This document shows, in pieces, positions 28,476 to 49,595 of a stretch of 64,000 nt of DNA. Where the stretch lies: contig MCFH01000077.1 of the NCBI GenBank assembly GCA_002104945.1, forward strand, positions 62,001 to 126,000. Direction: 5' to 3'. Under the pieces are notes generated by a model. It ran no database searches. It saw only the letters and a list, made by a program, of their open reading frames with translations, and was not told the DNA's origin. Position numbers and translations under genes: made by a program. The DNA is from Piromyces finnis (Eukaryota > Neocallimastigomycota > Neocallimastigomycetes > Neocallimastigales > Neocallimastigaceae). Position 1 is the first letter of the stretch. Each line of letters opens with the position of its first letter.

Positions 28476-29970
28476 AAAAAAAAAAAAAAAAAAAAAAACA
28501 CCTTTTAATGAAAATAAAACATATTTTAAAATTCTAAAATAAAATAGAATTATTAATTCAGATAAAAAAAAAACAATAATTCACATTAAAAAAAAAATAC
28601 ACAATATTATTATATTCAACAAAAAAAAAAAAGAAAAAGAAAATAGTGCATATATTTATTACTATTTTTTTTTTTTTTTTTTTTTTAATATTATTAGTAT
28701 ATATTTATAACATCATTATCAATTAAACTGAGCACTTTATAAAATAAAAATAAAAAAAAATAAAAATAAAAAAAAAAAATTGAAATATGAGTTTTTTTTT
28801 AATGATATAAAAAGGGTTTTGTATTTTATTATTGTTGTTTTTTTTTTTTTTTTTTTAAGGCAAAAATATTTTGTCATAATCAAGAAAACAAGATTTAATG
28901 TTTTTATTTTAACAAAAAAAAAAAAAAAGTACTAACTATTCTTTATTAATATTGATTACTATTGTTATAAAGTATATTAATATACTAATTGCATTGAAAG
29001 TAAAGGATAATTCGATTACTATCTATTAATAATATATTATCATATCAAATATATTTAATTTTATAAATATGCATTCTAATATTGATGTTTATATTTCAAT
29101 TAAACTACAAGTTATTACATACATAATAAGAGGGAAAAAAATTTTTTTTTTTTTTTTATTAATAATTCATTTAATATATATCATTTTCAATACATATATT
29201 TATATAAAATCAACCGCATACTTTTTTTACATAATCAATTTGTCAACCTAATGTTACATTTATTGTAGCTGTTGGAAATAAATCCTATTTTTAGTATAAA
29301 TGTTACTGTATTTGTTGCCAAGTATCATGGCCCTCTCAAGCCGCCGGAGAAATGAGTGACACTATCATAGAAATAAATCAGAAATATTTCTTAATACTGC
29401 TAATAAATATTATAATATTTGGATAAGTATTAGGATTCAACCCCCATAATAAAACTCAAGTTGAAACGTCATTTTGATTAAATAAAGCTAAAACGATTAA
29501 TTGGATTTTTATGTTAAACTATTTTTTTTTATTAAGCTGTATCACCTTATTAAGAATATTTCATTATAAATTTAGTAAATTTTCTTAATATAATAATTTA
29601 TGTTAAAAATCCGATTCTCTAATTTTTGTACTTATAGCTTTTCTTTTCCTTTAAAATAATTTATTAAAACAGATATAGAATTATGATTTCTATTTTTTTT
29701 ATTTTTTATTATCCTTTTCTTTTTCCTTTCTTTTCATTTTTTGTATAGTAATTATAATTATAGATATCACATTTTTCTATACTTTGTAAAGTTTTAATCA
29801 TCAGCATAAATCAAAATTTTTAATAAAGTAATTTCTACAATAATATTTATATATTTATCAATTTCAATTTCATTTATTATATTTTTAATGCAACCTATAA
29901 TACATAATACTATCTTGATTATTCCTTATCCACAGTATTATATTCACTTTTACTAAAAATACCTAAAGTT
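28476..29970. other. Intergenic A/T-rich DNA with a small GC-rich patch
   Basis: The first 700 bases are poly(A)/poly(T) runs. At 29327-29360 the words ATGGCCCTCTCAAGCCGCCGGAG form the only GC-rich block in kilobases. No frame or tRNA fold was found around it. Nothing else was seen. Confidence 0.5.
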
Positions 29971-30681
29971 TTACCAGCCGGATTCAAATGCATTTACATT
30001 AAAATAACTTTCTAAATCTTTGGCTGAAATGGTCTTAACATAGTTGTTATCATTATTAAAAGTTTCATACAGTTCTTCAAGATATTCTTCTAAATTAGAC
30101 AAGAACAATTTATCATCTTAAAAAAAAAAAACCAATTAAATATATATTGTAGATCTTTTTTTATTATCTGTATATATTCATCATCGATCAAGTATCTATA
30201 AGAATTTTCTCTGAGAAACATATCATAATTATCATTGATATTTTTATGGTAATCTAATTCATTTTCATCATTAATTATTTGTGTAATTTTCTTTTTTCCA
30301 TTTTTTCTAATTCATTACCAAACGTATAATAATTGTATAATTCAATTCAGTAGTCAATTTAAAACTTTTATTTATATAACTATTATATTTATTATTCTTT
30401 CCTACTGTAATTACTGTACTGTATACAGCATTGTAAAAACCATTGTTAATTAATATATCAATGACGATTCCGTTTATTGTATCATATAAAATTTCTTCAT
30501 TATTAATTTTGTATAAAATTTTTGTGATAGTCTCGAAAGTAGTGATATTACTATAAAAATTAAATATGATTTCATATATTAAATTATCTATAGACTCTGA
30601 TACCAAATTAAAGTTTTCATCGATGGCATTGGTATCAATTTTTGAATATTTATTTACATTTATTTCATAATTTTCCACTAA
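29971..30681 (-). pseudogene. Degenerate or multi-exon fragment of an unknown gene
   Basis: Three consecutive minus-strand segments look coding but are in different frames. Segment 1 (about 30681-30307) is an Asn/Ile/Tyr-rich 120-residue stretch beginning NYEINVNKYSKIDTN and ending in TAG. Segment 2 (about 30312-30135) reads ITQIINDENELDYHKNINDN... in the +1 frame. Segment 3 (about 30122-29971) reads LFLSNLEEYLEELYETF... and ends NAFESGW plus TAA. No GT-AG introns of sensible length join them: a shift sits at the TAATGAATTAG near 30307 and another across a T12 run. No in-frame ATG precedes segment 1; a TTTAG acceptor-like site does. It is best read as a 5'-truncated, frameshifted pseudogene or sequencing-indel-damaged gene of unrecognised family. 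Confidence 0.5.
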
Positions 30682-31003
30682 AGTTTAAATATTATGATTA
30701 TTTTTTTTTTTTAATTTTTTTTATTTTTTTTTTATCCTTAAATATAAAAAAGTCTAATTTATTTTAAATAGTTAAAGATTCTTGGATAATAGTTTATACA
30801 AAATTATTTTCTATAGATTTAAAATAATATTATGGATAAATAAAAAAAAAAAAAAAGAATATATATATAAATATTATTTTTCTTAAAAAGTATATAATTA
30901 TTTAATTATTAGATACCCATAATTTCATAATAATGAAAATATAAATTCAAATATAATATATATAATATACATTAAAAATTAGAATTATCAATATTTATTA
31001 TCA

Positions 31004-31034
<31 letters not shown>

Positions 31035-31175
31035 GAAAAAGCAATAAAGATTTAAAACAATATATCTTTTTTAATAATTATTAATTTTGACACTATAATA
31101 AAAAAAAAAAAAAAAAAAAAGAGAAAAAGAAGAGTAGGAAAGAAAGAAAGAAAAAGAAAAAAAGAAAAAAAAAAA
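30682..31175. other. Upstream region of the second ankyrin gene
   Basis: A/T-rich DNA ends in purine-only tracts (AAAGAAAGAAAGAAAAAG) immediately before the ATG at 31176. A-rich leaders before start codons recur in this window, for example at the syntaxin gene. No gene is seen. Confidence 0.5.
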
Positions 31176-33122
31176 ATGGAGTCATCATCATCAGAGGAAA
31201 GTTTAAATATGGTAAATGTTTTATTAGGTAATTATGATAGAGATCATCAGGAAGAAAGTAATATAGAAAAAAAGGAATTTTTACATGCCGCTGAAAAAGG
31301 AAATATCGATCGAATTAAATATCTTTATGAAAAAAATAATGATATTATTAATGTTAGGGATAAGGATAATAAATCATCCATAATAAAAGCAGCTGAATTT
31401 GGAAATATAGAAGTAGTCAAATTTTTATATGACAATGGAGCAGATATTAACGATAAAAGTTTTTATGATCGAACGGCCTTAATCTACGCCATAGCAAATG
31501 AACATTTGGAGGTCGTAGAATTTTTAATTGAAAATGGAGCCACCATGGATTATATTGATGATAATTCCGATAGTACCTTATTAACTCTGGCTTCAAAAAT
31601 AAAAAATACAAAAATTTTAAGATACCTGTTAGATCATGGTGGAAATATTAATGAAAAAGACAATGAAAATTGTACCCTAATAACCTATCCTATTATGAAT
31701 GGAGACTTGGAAACCGTAAAATATTTAGTCGATAAGGAAATTGACCTACACCAAAAAATGTTGAATAAAAACGTAACTCCATTAATTTTAGCAATCATTC
31801 ATCGAAAAGTAGACATTACAAAATTTCTTTTAAATTGTGATATTAATATTAATGAAAAGGATGATGATGGGAAATCCGCTTTAATCTACGCCATCGAAAA
31901 TAACCATTTAAAATCTGTAAAATGTTTAATTGAATGCTACGCCAGTATGAATGAACAAAATAATAAAGGTGAGACACCGGTATTTCTTGCCGCTTCCTCC
32001 GGATTTTTTGATATTGTAAAGTATTTAGTTGAAAAGGGAGTCAATATTAACATTAAAGATCATTGTCAAATGTCACCTCTACTCATTAGTATTCGTAATA
32101 AACATTATGAGGTTGCCAGATTTTTAGTCGATAATGGAGCTAATATTAATGATAAAGATGAAAATGATGTTACCTCACTTCATATGCTCACACAACACGG
32201 TCACTTGGAATTAATTAAATATTTACTGGAACATGGTGTGGATATTGATGCCAAAGATAAAAATAATAATGAAACACCATTGATGATTGCGGCAGCGTCA
32301 GGCGATATGGAAATTGTTCAACTTTTAGTTGAACGTAGAGCCTACATAAATCATAAAAGAAAAGATGGATCGACAGCAGCTATGATTGCTTTACATAAAG
32401 GAAATAATGATATTGGTTATTATTTATTTAAAATTGCCTCCAATGTATATGAAAAAAAAGAAAATAGTACCATGTCCTTCCCATTAATTTCCGAAATTAT
32501 TAAAGGTAATAATGATCGGGTGAAGGAATTAATTGAAAATGAACATGCTAATGTAAATGAAAAAGCTGATAATAATATTACACCATTAATGACGGCAGCA
32601 TCAAAAGGAAATACATCTCTTGTTAGCTATTTATTAGAAAAAGGAGCCGATATCACAGAAAAATCATTTAAAGGTCAAACTGCTCTTCATTATGCCGCAA
32701 AAAATGGACATCTTAATGTTATTAAATATCTTATCGAGAAAAATGTTAATATTAATGAAAAGAATTGTAATGGTATGACCGCATTAATGTTTGCCATATC
32801 AAAAGGACATCTACAAATTGCAAAATCGTTATTGGAAAAGGGAGCCTTAATTAATGATAAGGATGATTCAGGAATGACCCCTTTCCTTTTTGCTATTGAA
32901 AATGGAAATATAGAAATGATTCGATTTCTAGCGGAACAAGGAGCAAAAATCAATGATACCGATAATTCGGGTAGAAGTTCTTTATCCATTGCTACTCGAA
33001 ATAGTAATAAAGAATTAATTGATTATTTAAAAAAGAATGGGGCTAGAAGACTTAGTCTTATGGAAAATATGAAAGCTTATATTAAAAATAAAAAGAATAA
33101 TAGAATATCCGCAGAAATATAA
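31176..33122 (+). CDS. Ankyrin-repeat protein, about 17 repeats
   Basis: A single exon of 648 residues. After a short acidic N-terminus (ESSSSEESLNMVNVLL) nearly the whole protein is ankyrin repeats of about 33-34 residues with cores such as 'GNIEVVKFLYDNGADINDK', 'GHLNVIKYLIEKNVNINEK' and 'GNTSLVSYLLEKGADITEK'. It finishes with a basic C-terminal tail (ENMKAYIKNKKNNR). It is a protein-interaction solenoid with no enzymatic domain, signal peptide or membrane segment visible. Its repeats are of the same general type as those of the gene at 95-1348, consistent with a large ankyrin family in this genome, but the two are not recent duplicates at the sequence level. The specific partner is unknown. 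Confidence 0.9.
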   Translation: MESSSSEESLNMVNVLLGNYDRDHQEESNIEKKEFLHAAEKGNIDRIKYLYEKNNDIINVRDKDNKSSIIKAAEFGNIEVVKFLYDNGADINDKSFYDRTALIYAIANEHLEVVEFLIENGATMDYIDDNSDSTLLTLASKIKNTKILRYLLDHGGNINEKDNENCTLITYPIMNGDLETVKYLVDKEIDLHQKMLNKNVTPLILAIIHRKVDITKFLLNCDININEKDDDGKSALIYAIENNHLKSVKCLIECYASMNEQNNKGETPVFLAASSGFFDIVKYLVEKGVNINIKDHCQMSPLLISIRNKHYEVARFLVDNGANINDKDENDVTSLHMLTQHGHLELIKYLLEHGVDIDAKDKNNNETPLMIAAASGDMEIVQLLVERRAYINHKRKDGSTAAMIALHKGNNDIGYYLFKIASNVYEKKENSTMSFPLISEIIKGNNDRVKELIENEHANVNEKADNNITPLMTAASKGNTSLVSYLLEKGADITEKSFKGQTALHYAAKNGHLNVIKYLIEKNVNINEKNCNGMTALMFAISKGHLQIAKSLLEKGALINDKDDSGMTPFLFAIENGNIEMIRFLAEQGAKINDTDNSGRSSLSIATRNSNKELIDYLKKNGARRLSLMENMKAYIKNKKNNRISAEI

Positions 33123-33797
33123 TTTCGATTTATTTTTGTGATTTTTTTTTTTTTTTTTTTTGCTTCTGTCGTTGTTGTTTTTTCATTATATAAACATATT
33201 TAAATAGATGTAATAGATATATTGATAGACAATGTTTTTTTTTTTTTTTTTTTTTTTTCTTCGTATGATAAAACTTAAGTATTAATTTAATAATAAATAC
33301 AATAATAATAGATATAACATTTTTTTTAAAAAAAAAAAATAATAATAATAATAATAATAAAAATAATAAATATAAAAAGATTAAATTTAATAAGATTTAT
33401 AAACTTTGCATAGTGTATTAAAGTAGTACTATAAATTAAATATAAAATCCAATAATAATAACTAAATCTTTCCTATAAATTATTACTGATTAACACTTGA
33501 CTCCTGTGCCTAAATATATATTTAATGGAAAAAAAAAAAAAAAAAAATTATGAATAGTATCTCTATAATAAACACTTATAATGAATGAAGATTTATAAAA
33601 AAAAACTTTTTTTATATAATATTTTATTATTATTATTATTATTATTATTTTGTTTTTATTTTTTTTTTTTTTAAAAGAAAAATAATATTTTATATATTTA
33701 TGTTGTCTTTTTTTTTTTATTATTATTATTATTAAAATGTATTGCTAATTAGTATAATATTATTGACAATTTTATCTGTTTTAGCTTGTTTTTTTTT

Positions 33798-33829
<32 letters not shown>

Positions 33830-34255
33830 GTTTTTTTCAAAATTTTTTGCTTTCCTTATTGATAATAATTAATTGTTTTTAAAAACTGGATATTAAATAT
33901 AATTTAAAAAAAAGGGGGGGAGATTTTTTATATTAAATATAAAAATTGTCTATTGAAAATTGAAATATCAATTGTAACAATATTAAATAAATATTTTATA
34001 TAAATTATTTATATATTATATTCTTCTCATAATAAAATAATAGATTATATTTTGGTTCACTTTTTTAATTGTTGTTTTCTTATTTTGTAGATTTCTTGTT
34101 ATAATTATAATTTATATTTAAAAGATTTTAGAAAATTGGATAATTTATTTGTTCGTTTGTTTGCTTTTTTGTAATATTAATTTTTGTTCTTTGATCCAAA
34201 TCTATATATCTAATATAAAAAAAAAAGTTTATTCTTTTTTTTTTCGCTATTAAAT
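33123..34255. other. Convergent intergenic spacer
   Basis: The spacer lies between the ankyrin gene (+) and PCYT2 (-). It contains T and A homopolymers, (TAA)n and (TTA)n runs, a (TTTTG)n run at about 33801-33830 and a G7 run at 33915. No gene is seen. Confidence 0.6.
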
Positions 34256-37322
<3,067 letters not shown>

Positions 37323-38096
37323 TTTTTTTTTTTCTTTATTTAATGAAATATTAAAATCTTATAAAAATTGAAAATTTGCTTTTTTTTTTTTTTATTTTAC
37401 TCTTTCTTTTAATTTAAAAAAAGAAGGTAGATAAAGAATGTTTTTTTTTTTTTTTTTTGGTAAAACTATTATTTAATTAACTTTAAAAATTAAATCAGTT
37501 AAATTCTATTAATTATAATAATATATTAAAATATATTCATATTATATTTGCACTATTGAATTATTCTATTTAATTAAGGATTAAATAATTTTATTAGATA
37601 TAATTTGATGCAAATAAAAGAGTTGATTAATAATTTATCTATTATCCTAGTTATTTATTCATTTACTATTATTATTTATTTATTACATGATTTATTTATC
37701 TTTATATTTATTCATCCATCTAATTTATTTATAGTTGTTTTTGTTATTCGTTGCTATAATAAACACCTCTATGCTTAATGGATGAGGTAAAACTCTTGTT
37801 TTTATTATAAATTATGTTTTAAAAAAAATAAAATAAAATAATAAAACATCTATTAATAAAAAAATGATAAAATAGTTTTAATGTTTATTTTTTTTTTTTT
37901 TCTTAAAAAATATAGAATAGTATACAAACAAACAAACAAATTTTCTTATTAAAATGATTTTGTTATATCCATATAAAAAGAAAAAAGAAAAAACATTGTT
38001 GACACGATTGAATTAATTATTGTATTTTATTGGTAATTGGAATTTTATTTATGATATTTTATATATACTTTAAAGATATGTAGGACATGTAGATTT

Positions 38097-38129
<33 letters not shown>

Positions 38130-38217
38130 GTATGGTAATATTATACATAATAGATTAACTTTTTTTTTTTTTTAATAAATAATACTTTTATTTTGTTTTT
38201 AATTTTCAATTATTATC
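37323..38217. other. Intergenic spacer between PCYT2 and the GH20 gene
   Basis: Both neighbours are on the minus strand, so this holds the PCYT2 promoter and the GH20 gene's 3' flank. Homopolymers, (TA)n near 38100-38120 and TTTA runs are present. No gene is seen. Confidence 0.6.
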
Positions 38218-43239
<5,022 letters not shown>

Positions 43240-45749
43240 TTTTTATTTTTTTTAATTTTATTTTCTTTTTTTTTTATATATATTGTTCTCTTTTTCGCTT
43301 ATTAATTTTGAATATATATAGAGAGAGAGAGAGAGAAAGTGATAATAAATTATTTTTTTTATAAAAAAATTGAAATTATAACGTTGTTGATAATTGAAAA
43401 GAAGAAGAAGAAAAAAAGGAAAAATAAAGGAAAACTGTATATTAAAAGGCATTAAAGAGAAATAAAGATATAAAATAATATATAATAATAAATATAAGTT
43501 TTGTTAGTATCATTTTGTTAAAACAAAGAAATATAACAATAATAATTTGAAAAAAAAGAAAATGAATTACAAATTTAGAATTTATTTTAAAATTATTATT
43601 TCTATATTATCTATGGATAATACATAAATAAGTAGATAGATATAATGATAGTTGTTGTTTTTTTTAAAATATATATATATATATATAATAATACATAAAT
43701 GTCATAATATTAATTCTAATATAATTATTATTATATATATTGTCTCTTAACTTTTTATATTTTATGTAATATACATTTTACAATAAAAATTTAAAATTCT
43801 TTATTAATATGAATTTAAAACTAGTCTTGTATTTCTCCTTATATATATATATATATATGATATTAAAAACAATAATTTTTAACAAGAAAGGAAAAAAGAA
43901 AATGATAAAAAAAGAAAAGAAAAAATATTAATTAATAAATATAATAACAAATAGTGAAACTCTTCCACTAATTTTCCAAATTCTTCATTATATAACTTTA
44001 TTATTTTATTGAAAAGTTATTAATAAAATTCTATTGATTATTTTCTTAATTGTTTCAAATAAATAAATATAAAAAAAAAAAAAGTTTTCTTGTAATAAAA
44101 CTTTGAATTGTGTCTCTATTTATATATATATATCTATATAACTAATCATAATTAATTTATAAAAAAATGAATAATAATATAAAGTTAATTTACAATACAC
44201 TCCAGTAACGTTTGGAAAAGGTATATAAACAAGAGTTTTCAACAATGGATATATATTGAGTTGTTATTGGTTGTTGTCGTCGTTATTGTTTTTATTTTTC
44301 TTTTAATAATTGAATAAAAAAAAAAAAAGAAATTTAATTTATTACTATGAATATATAAAAAAGGTTTGATAATTATATAATTGATAATTGAAAATTTAGC
44401 TTAGAATACTATAGAATTATGTATAGGATAATTAAAATTATTTAAAATAAAATAAAATTATTACTTTTTATAACTCTTTAATGTATTTATTATTTTATTT
44501 TTAATAGGCCAGTTATTTGATGTATTGATAATTTCAATAAAAAAAAATTAAAAAAAGAATATTTTCAATAAAAAAAAAAGATTAAATTGTTTAATATTAA
44601 ATATATATTATATATTTTAAATGTTTGTTTGTTTGTTTGTTTTATGGTTCCCTTTACTTTTTCTTTTATTTTTTTTTTTTTTTTCTTTTTTTCTTTTCTA
44701 TAATTTAACTTTTCGACTTTTTTTTAAAAAAAAAAAATAAAAATAAAAAAATTTGAAATTAAGTTCAACTTTAAAAAAAAAAAAATGAAAAATTTAATTA
44801 AAATCTTTTTTTAATTATAAAACTTAAAAAGTTTTTAAATATAAAAGTTTAAATAGTTTTAATATATTAATTAATGAGGTATTTTTACTTTTTTTTTTTT
44901 TAATTAAAAATGTAGACAAAAAATATAAAGAAGAAACGAAAACGAAAACGAAAACGAAATATTAAAAGTTTTCTTTCTTTCTTCAATTCTAATTCCCAAA
45001 AAAAAAGTAAAAATTCATTGCTTTTTCATGATTAATACAAATAGCCTAATAAATTACTTTTTTTTTTTTTTCTATACTTATTGGGAAGAATAAAGGATAA
45101 TAAATGGTAAATACACTTTATTTCATGATAATACTTTTTATTTTTTATTTTTTTTTTTTTTGTAAAAAAAAAAAAAAAAGAAATTCTTTATTAAATGAAT
45201 AATATTTAATTATCTTTTAGAAATAATTTTTTCTTTAAATACTTTTTTTTTATCTTTTTCTATAATTTATTTATTAATTTATAGGTACTACCTTTTTATT
45301 ATTATAGGGTTTCTTTTTTTCTAACTATCCTACGTCGTTGGATTAATTCATTAACAAAATAACTTTCTAATACTTATTTAATATTAATGAACTAAAATTT
45401 ATATAAAATCTAAAAATATTTAAAAGGGTTAAAGGATTTTTTTTGTTAAAAATTTTTGTTTTATTGGAATAATAGATAAAATTTTTTAAAAAGAAAATCC
45501 TCATATTTAAGTAAAGATATTTCCTTTTTTCTCTATTTTTTAATAACTTTTTTAATAGAATAAATACATTGCTTAAAAAAAAAATAAAATATATAGATTT
45601 ATAAAAGTTTATTTTTATACATAATTTTTTTTTTATTTATTTTTAAAACATTAATTGCATTGCATTATAGGTATGTGAGAGAAAGATATAAAAATTATTT
45701 GGGGTGATTAATTATTAATTTTACGTTTTACATAAATAATTTAACGAAT
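43240..45749. other. 2.5-kb intergenic region
   Basis: It contains the GH20 gene's upstream region (with a GAGAGAGAGAGAGA run at 43321-43334), homopolymers, (TA)n, an ACGAAA tandem at about 44935-44957 and the ILV6 3' flank. No supportable coding frame was found on either strand. Confidence 0.55.
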
Positions 45750-47206
45750 TTAACTTGGTGGGAGAGCAGAAACATCCATAGCTGGTTCATCATCTTCATC
45801 ATCTTCTTCAACTTCTTCGTAAATACCATCAACTGGAGTTCTTGGCATAGCCATCATACCTAGTATAATTTAAACAAATTCAATCACATCATTAATAACA
45901 CGTTTTATTAAATATAAATATAATGATGCAAAAAAAAAAAAATACTACTACACATATTCATTTGTCATCTAAAATGAATTTTTTTTAAATAAAAACTTTA
46001 AATTACCTGAACGAGAAGCTTCAATAATACCGTATGGTCTTAAAAGCTTAATGAAGGAATCAATTCTTTCAGACTTGGCAGATAATTGGATTAATAAACT
46101 TTCATTAGAAATATCAATAATCTTAGCACCGAATTGGTTAGATAAAGCAGTAAGAGCGTTACGTTGTAATGAACTGTCAAGAAGTGGGGAAATACCGCTG
46201 GACTATATATTATTATTTAATATATATTAATTTTTAGTATTGCATTTTAATAATTAGTATTGCTTCTTCATTATACAAAAATATTAAAATGATTATATTA
46301 TGATTAATAATAAAAGTAGTTAGGGTAAAAAATCCATGATATTTACCTTTTCCTTGTTGTCATCGCTGTCACCAAGTAAATCGTTGGAAACATGTGGTGG
46401 AATGGTTGAAACCTTGATGAGTAAAAGTTCTCTTTCAATAACCTTGGTGTTAGTGTAATCTAAAACAGCCCAAACTGGAACAAGATCTTCAACTTGACGA
46501 CGACATTGTTCAATGGAATCGGATTGACCCTTGATAACAATAGTCATACGACTTAAATCTGGAACTTCAGTCTTAGCAACAACAAGACTATCAATGTTGA
46601 AACCTCTACCAGCTAAAATACCAGAAACTCTGGATAAAACACCTGGTTCGTTAGTAACTAAACAGTTAAGAACATGACGCTTAACTGGTTCGTTGGATGG
46701 AATTGGAGTGTTATATAAAATGTTGTTAACAGCTTCTTGAGCAGTTGGTGGGGCTTGGACTTCAACGAGTGGAATCTTTCTTCTTCTACGAACACTTAAA
46801 TTCTTTGGAGTACTGGAAATACTGCAAGCTGGAACAACAGCTCTTAAAACCTATGTTTATAAAAAAAAAGTATTTTTTTAATTATTTATGATTTAAAAAA
46901 AAACCTCTCAACTTGTTGAAATTATTCTATTTAAAATATATAATTTATATTATATAAAAAACTAAATGTCTTATATATATAATTTGTTTATTTTTTCCAA
47001 AGAATAAAAATCAAAAAATCAACATTGATCTTTTTAAAAATATATATACATTTATTATAGCAAGAGAAAATCTTTTTGAATTGATAAACATTTATATATA
47101 TAACAACATTTAGGCAATGCTTTTATACTTTTTAAAATAAAAAAAAAACTCTACTTACACCATTAGAAAGAGAACTACTTAATCTTTTTGATAAAGTGGA
47201 TAACAT
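45750..47206 (-). CDS. ILV6: Acetolactate synthase regulatory (small) subunit
   Basis: Four minus-strand exons: 47159-47206, 46347-46850, 46007-46202, 45750-45859; 858 nt, 285 residues. It is the regulatory subunit of acetohydroxyacid synthase, first step of valine, leucine and isoleucine synthesis, and confers feedback control by branched-chain amino acids. Seen: an N-terminal Ser/Arg-rich amphipathic leader (MLSTLSKRLSSSLSNG, then RRRRK) typical of mitochondrial or hydrogenosomal import. An ACT domain starts near residue 75 (HVLNCLVTNEPGVLSRVSGILAGRGFNIDSL would be its first half, shown here only by its blocks NEPGVLSR and GRGFNIDSL). A C-terminal small-subunit domain follows (ERELLLIKVS, QFGAKIIDIS, RPYGIIEASRSG) and then an acidic tail with EEVEEDDEDDE. 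Slightly shorter than yeast Ilv6. The ATG is preceded by CATAGTACAAG, so a spliced 5' leader is possible (a GTAAGT donor lies near 47626-47632). Confidence 0.94.
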
Positions 47207-48780
47207 CTTGTACTATGATTTTCTTTTCCTTATTTAAATCTATATGTAAATTGATTTATTGTTGTTTTTTTTTTAAAAAAAAAAATAAATACGAATATAT
47301 ATATATATATATAAAAATAAAATATATATTAATAATTGAATGGCTATTAAAATTATATTATTGTTTTTTGTTAAAAAGGCTTAATTCATCTAATAAATGT
47401 AAAAAAAAATAAATAAATAAAAAAAAACATCTTTATCATTGTTGATAGTTGTGCTAAATTTTTATTATAAATGAGACTTTTTTTGGTTGATAATTAAATT
47501 ATTTATTTTTTTTTTTTTTTTACACAAAAGTTCACTTTTTCATACATATGTAAATAAGTAGTTCTAAAGGATATGCAACAAACTTAGCAACAACACTTTT
47601 AGCAATAAAAAAAAAAAAAAGACTTACGTTAACCAAATAAATAATTTGCGATTTGCTAAATAAAAAAAAAAAGAAAACTTTATAGAAAAACAAATAAAAA
47701 AAAAAAAAAAATTATTTATAAAAATGATGATGAATTAAAAAAAAATTTTTTTTGTATTATCATACATATTAATTATATATTAAAGTTATATAAAAAATAA
47801 TAAAAATATATTATGTTAATATATTTTGAATGTAATCCAAGTATATAAATTAAATAAATCAAATCATTCAAACAAACAAAAAAAAAAGACTTTTTGCTAC
47901 TGCATCTATGGAATATATAATAAAATCTATTTCTAACTATATAATGAAGGTTGATAAGTTATTATTGTTGCTATAACTGCTTTTTATATTACGCATTAAA
48001 CAATCATTCCTACTGCATTATTGTCAATTGAATTTAATAAAACATCCAAAAAAAGGTTTTATTCCCCAGTTTCAAAAAAAAAACTTTCATCAATATATCA
48101 TCATTAAACTATGAGGATAACACATAAATACATAAATAGCACCAATAGGAATCATATTTTATAGATGGAATTAAAATTATATTTAATCATTATTATATCA
48201 CATGATGTTATTGAACGGATCAATTTAAATTAAAAAAAATGCTTGAAAAAATCCACCAATAAAATTAAAGCTTGTAATGAACAACTTTTAAAAAAAAAGC
48301 TATCTTTTTTTTTTTTTTTCCTTACCTCAAACGAGATAATTAATTCCTTTTTTAAAAACGTTTTTGGTAGATGGTGGGAGGGAGTAGTAGTAATTGTAGT
48401 GGAAGTAATGGTTGTGGTAATGATTGTGGTAATGGTTAAAATTATTCTTGTACATTTAATATAGGAATAATTTAATATGGACAAGTCAAAAAATTTTAAA
48501 ATCTTTTTTTTTTTGACAAGGCGTTAAAAATAGAAAATTAAAACGCCATCAATATTCATCATTATCTTTCTTTTAGAGAATAAGCATTTTGTATGGCATA
48601 GCATCTTTTTTTTTTAATTCATTTCTTATTATTATTTCTTATTTAATATTTGTTTTTTTTTTTGTTTCTTTTTTTAATAGATGAAAAAGCCTATTTTTAA
48701 AAAAAATTAAAAAAAAGTCTATATTAACTTTAAATAGAAAAGATGAAGAGCTTCTTTTTTTTTTAAATAATTAAATAAGA

Positions 48781-48818
<38 letters not shown>

Positions 48819-49044
48819 AGAGAGAGAGAGAGAGAATAAAAGAAAGGAATAACTATGAATTTTGAAATACTTTATTATTATTTATTTCTTTTTCTAAAAA
48901 AAAATTCTCCTAGATTTATATTTAAAATTCTCTCTAAAAATAATAAAAATAAAAAGGATAATTCCTACAAATATAAAAAAAAAAAAAAAGCTCTTTTCAC
49001 CATAATTAACGCTATTAAAACGCATAATGTTATATATATAGATC

Positions 49045-49076
<32 letters not shown>

Positions 49077-49557
49077 TAATTGTGATATTATTCTATTTCT
49101 TTTATTTATAATAAAAACATATCTTTAAAAAAACGAATCATTCCATTATTGAAATAAAAAATATTATTATTAATTTCATTTTTTATTAGAAATTACATGA
49201 AAAAAATTATTCATTTATTCATTTATTCATTTACATTTATTTATTTATTTATGCATTTAATTTGTTGATTAATTATTTATTTATTTACTTATTTATTTAC
49301 TTATTCATTTACATTTATTTATTATTTATTTCTATTTATTTATTTACATTTATTTATTCATATTCATTTATTTATATTTATTTATTTATATTTATTTATT
49401 TATTCATTTATTCATTTATTCATTTACATTTTTTATTCATTTATATTTATATTTATTCATATTTGTTTACTTATTCATTTACATTTTTATTCATATTCAT
49501 TTATTTATATTTATTTATTTATTTACTTATTTATTTATTTATGTATTTAATTTGTTG

Positions 49558-49595
<38 letters not shown>

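Noticed and set aside
30676-30678. GTG as start of the 123-residue minus-strand frame
   Set aside because: GTG starts are not expected for a fungal nuclear gene. The preceding TTTAG looks like a splice acceptor or the gene is 5'-truncated.
49262-49558. Tyr/Leu/Phe-rich open frame resembling a membrane protein
   Set aside because: It is entirely a translation of the ATTT satellite, with repeated YLFIYLFI words and no other complexity.
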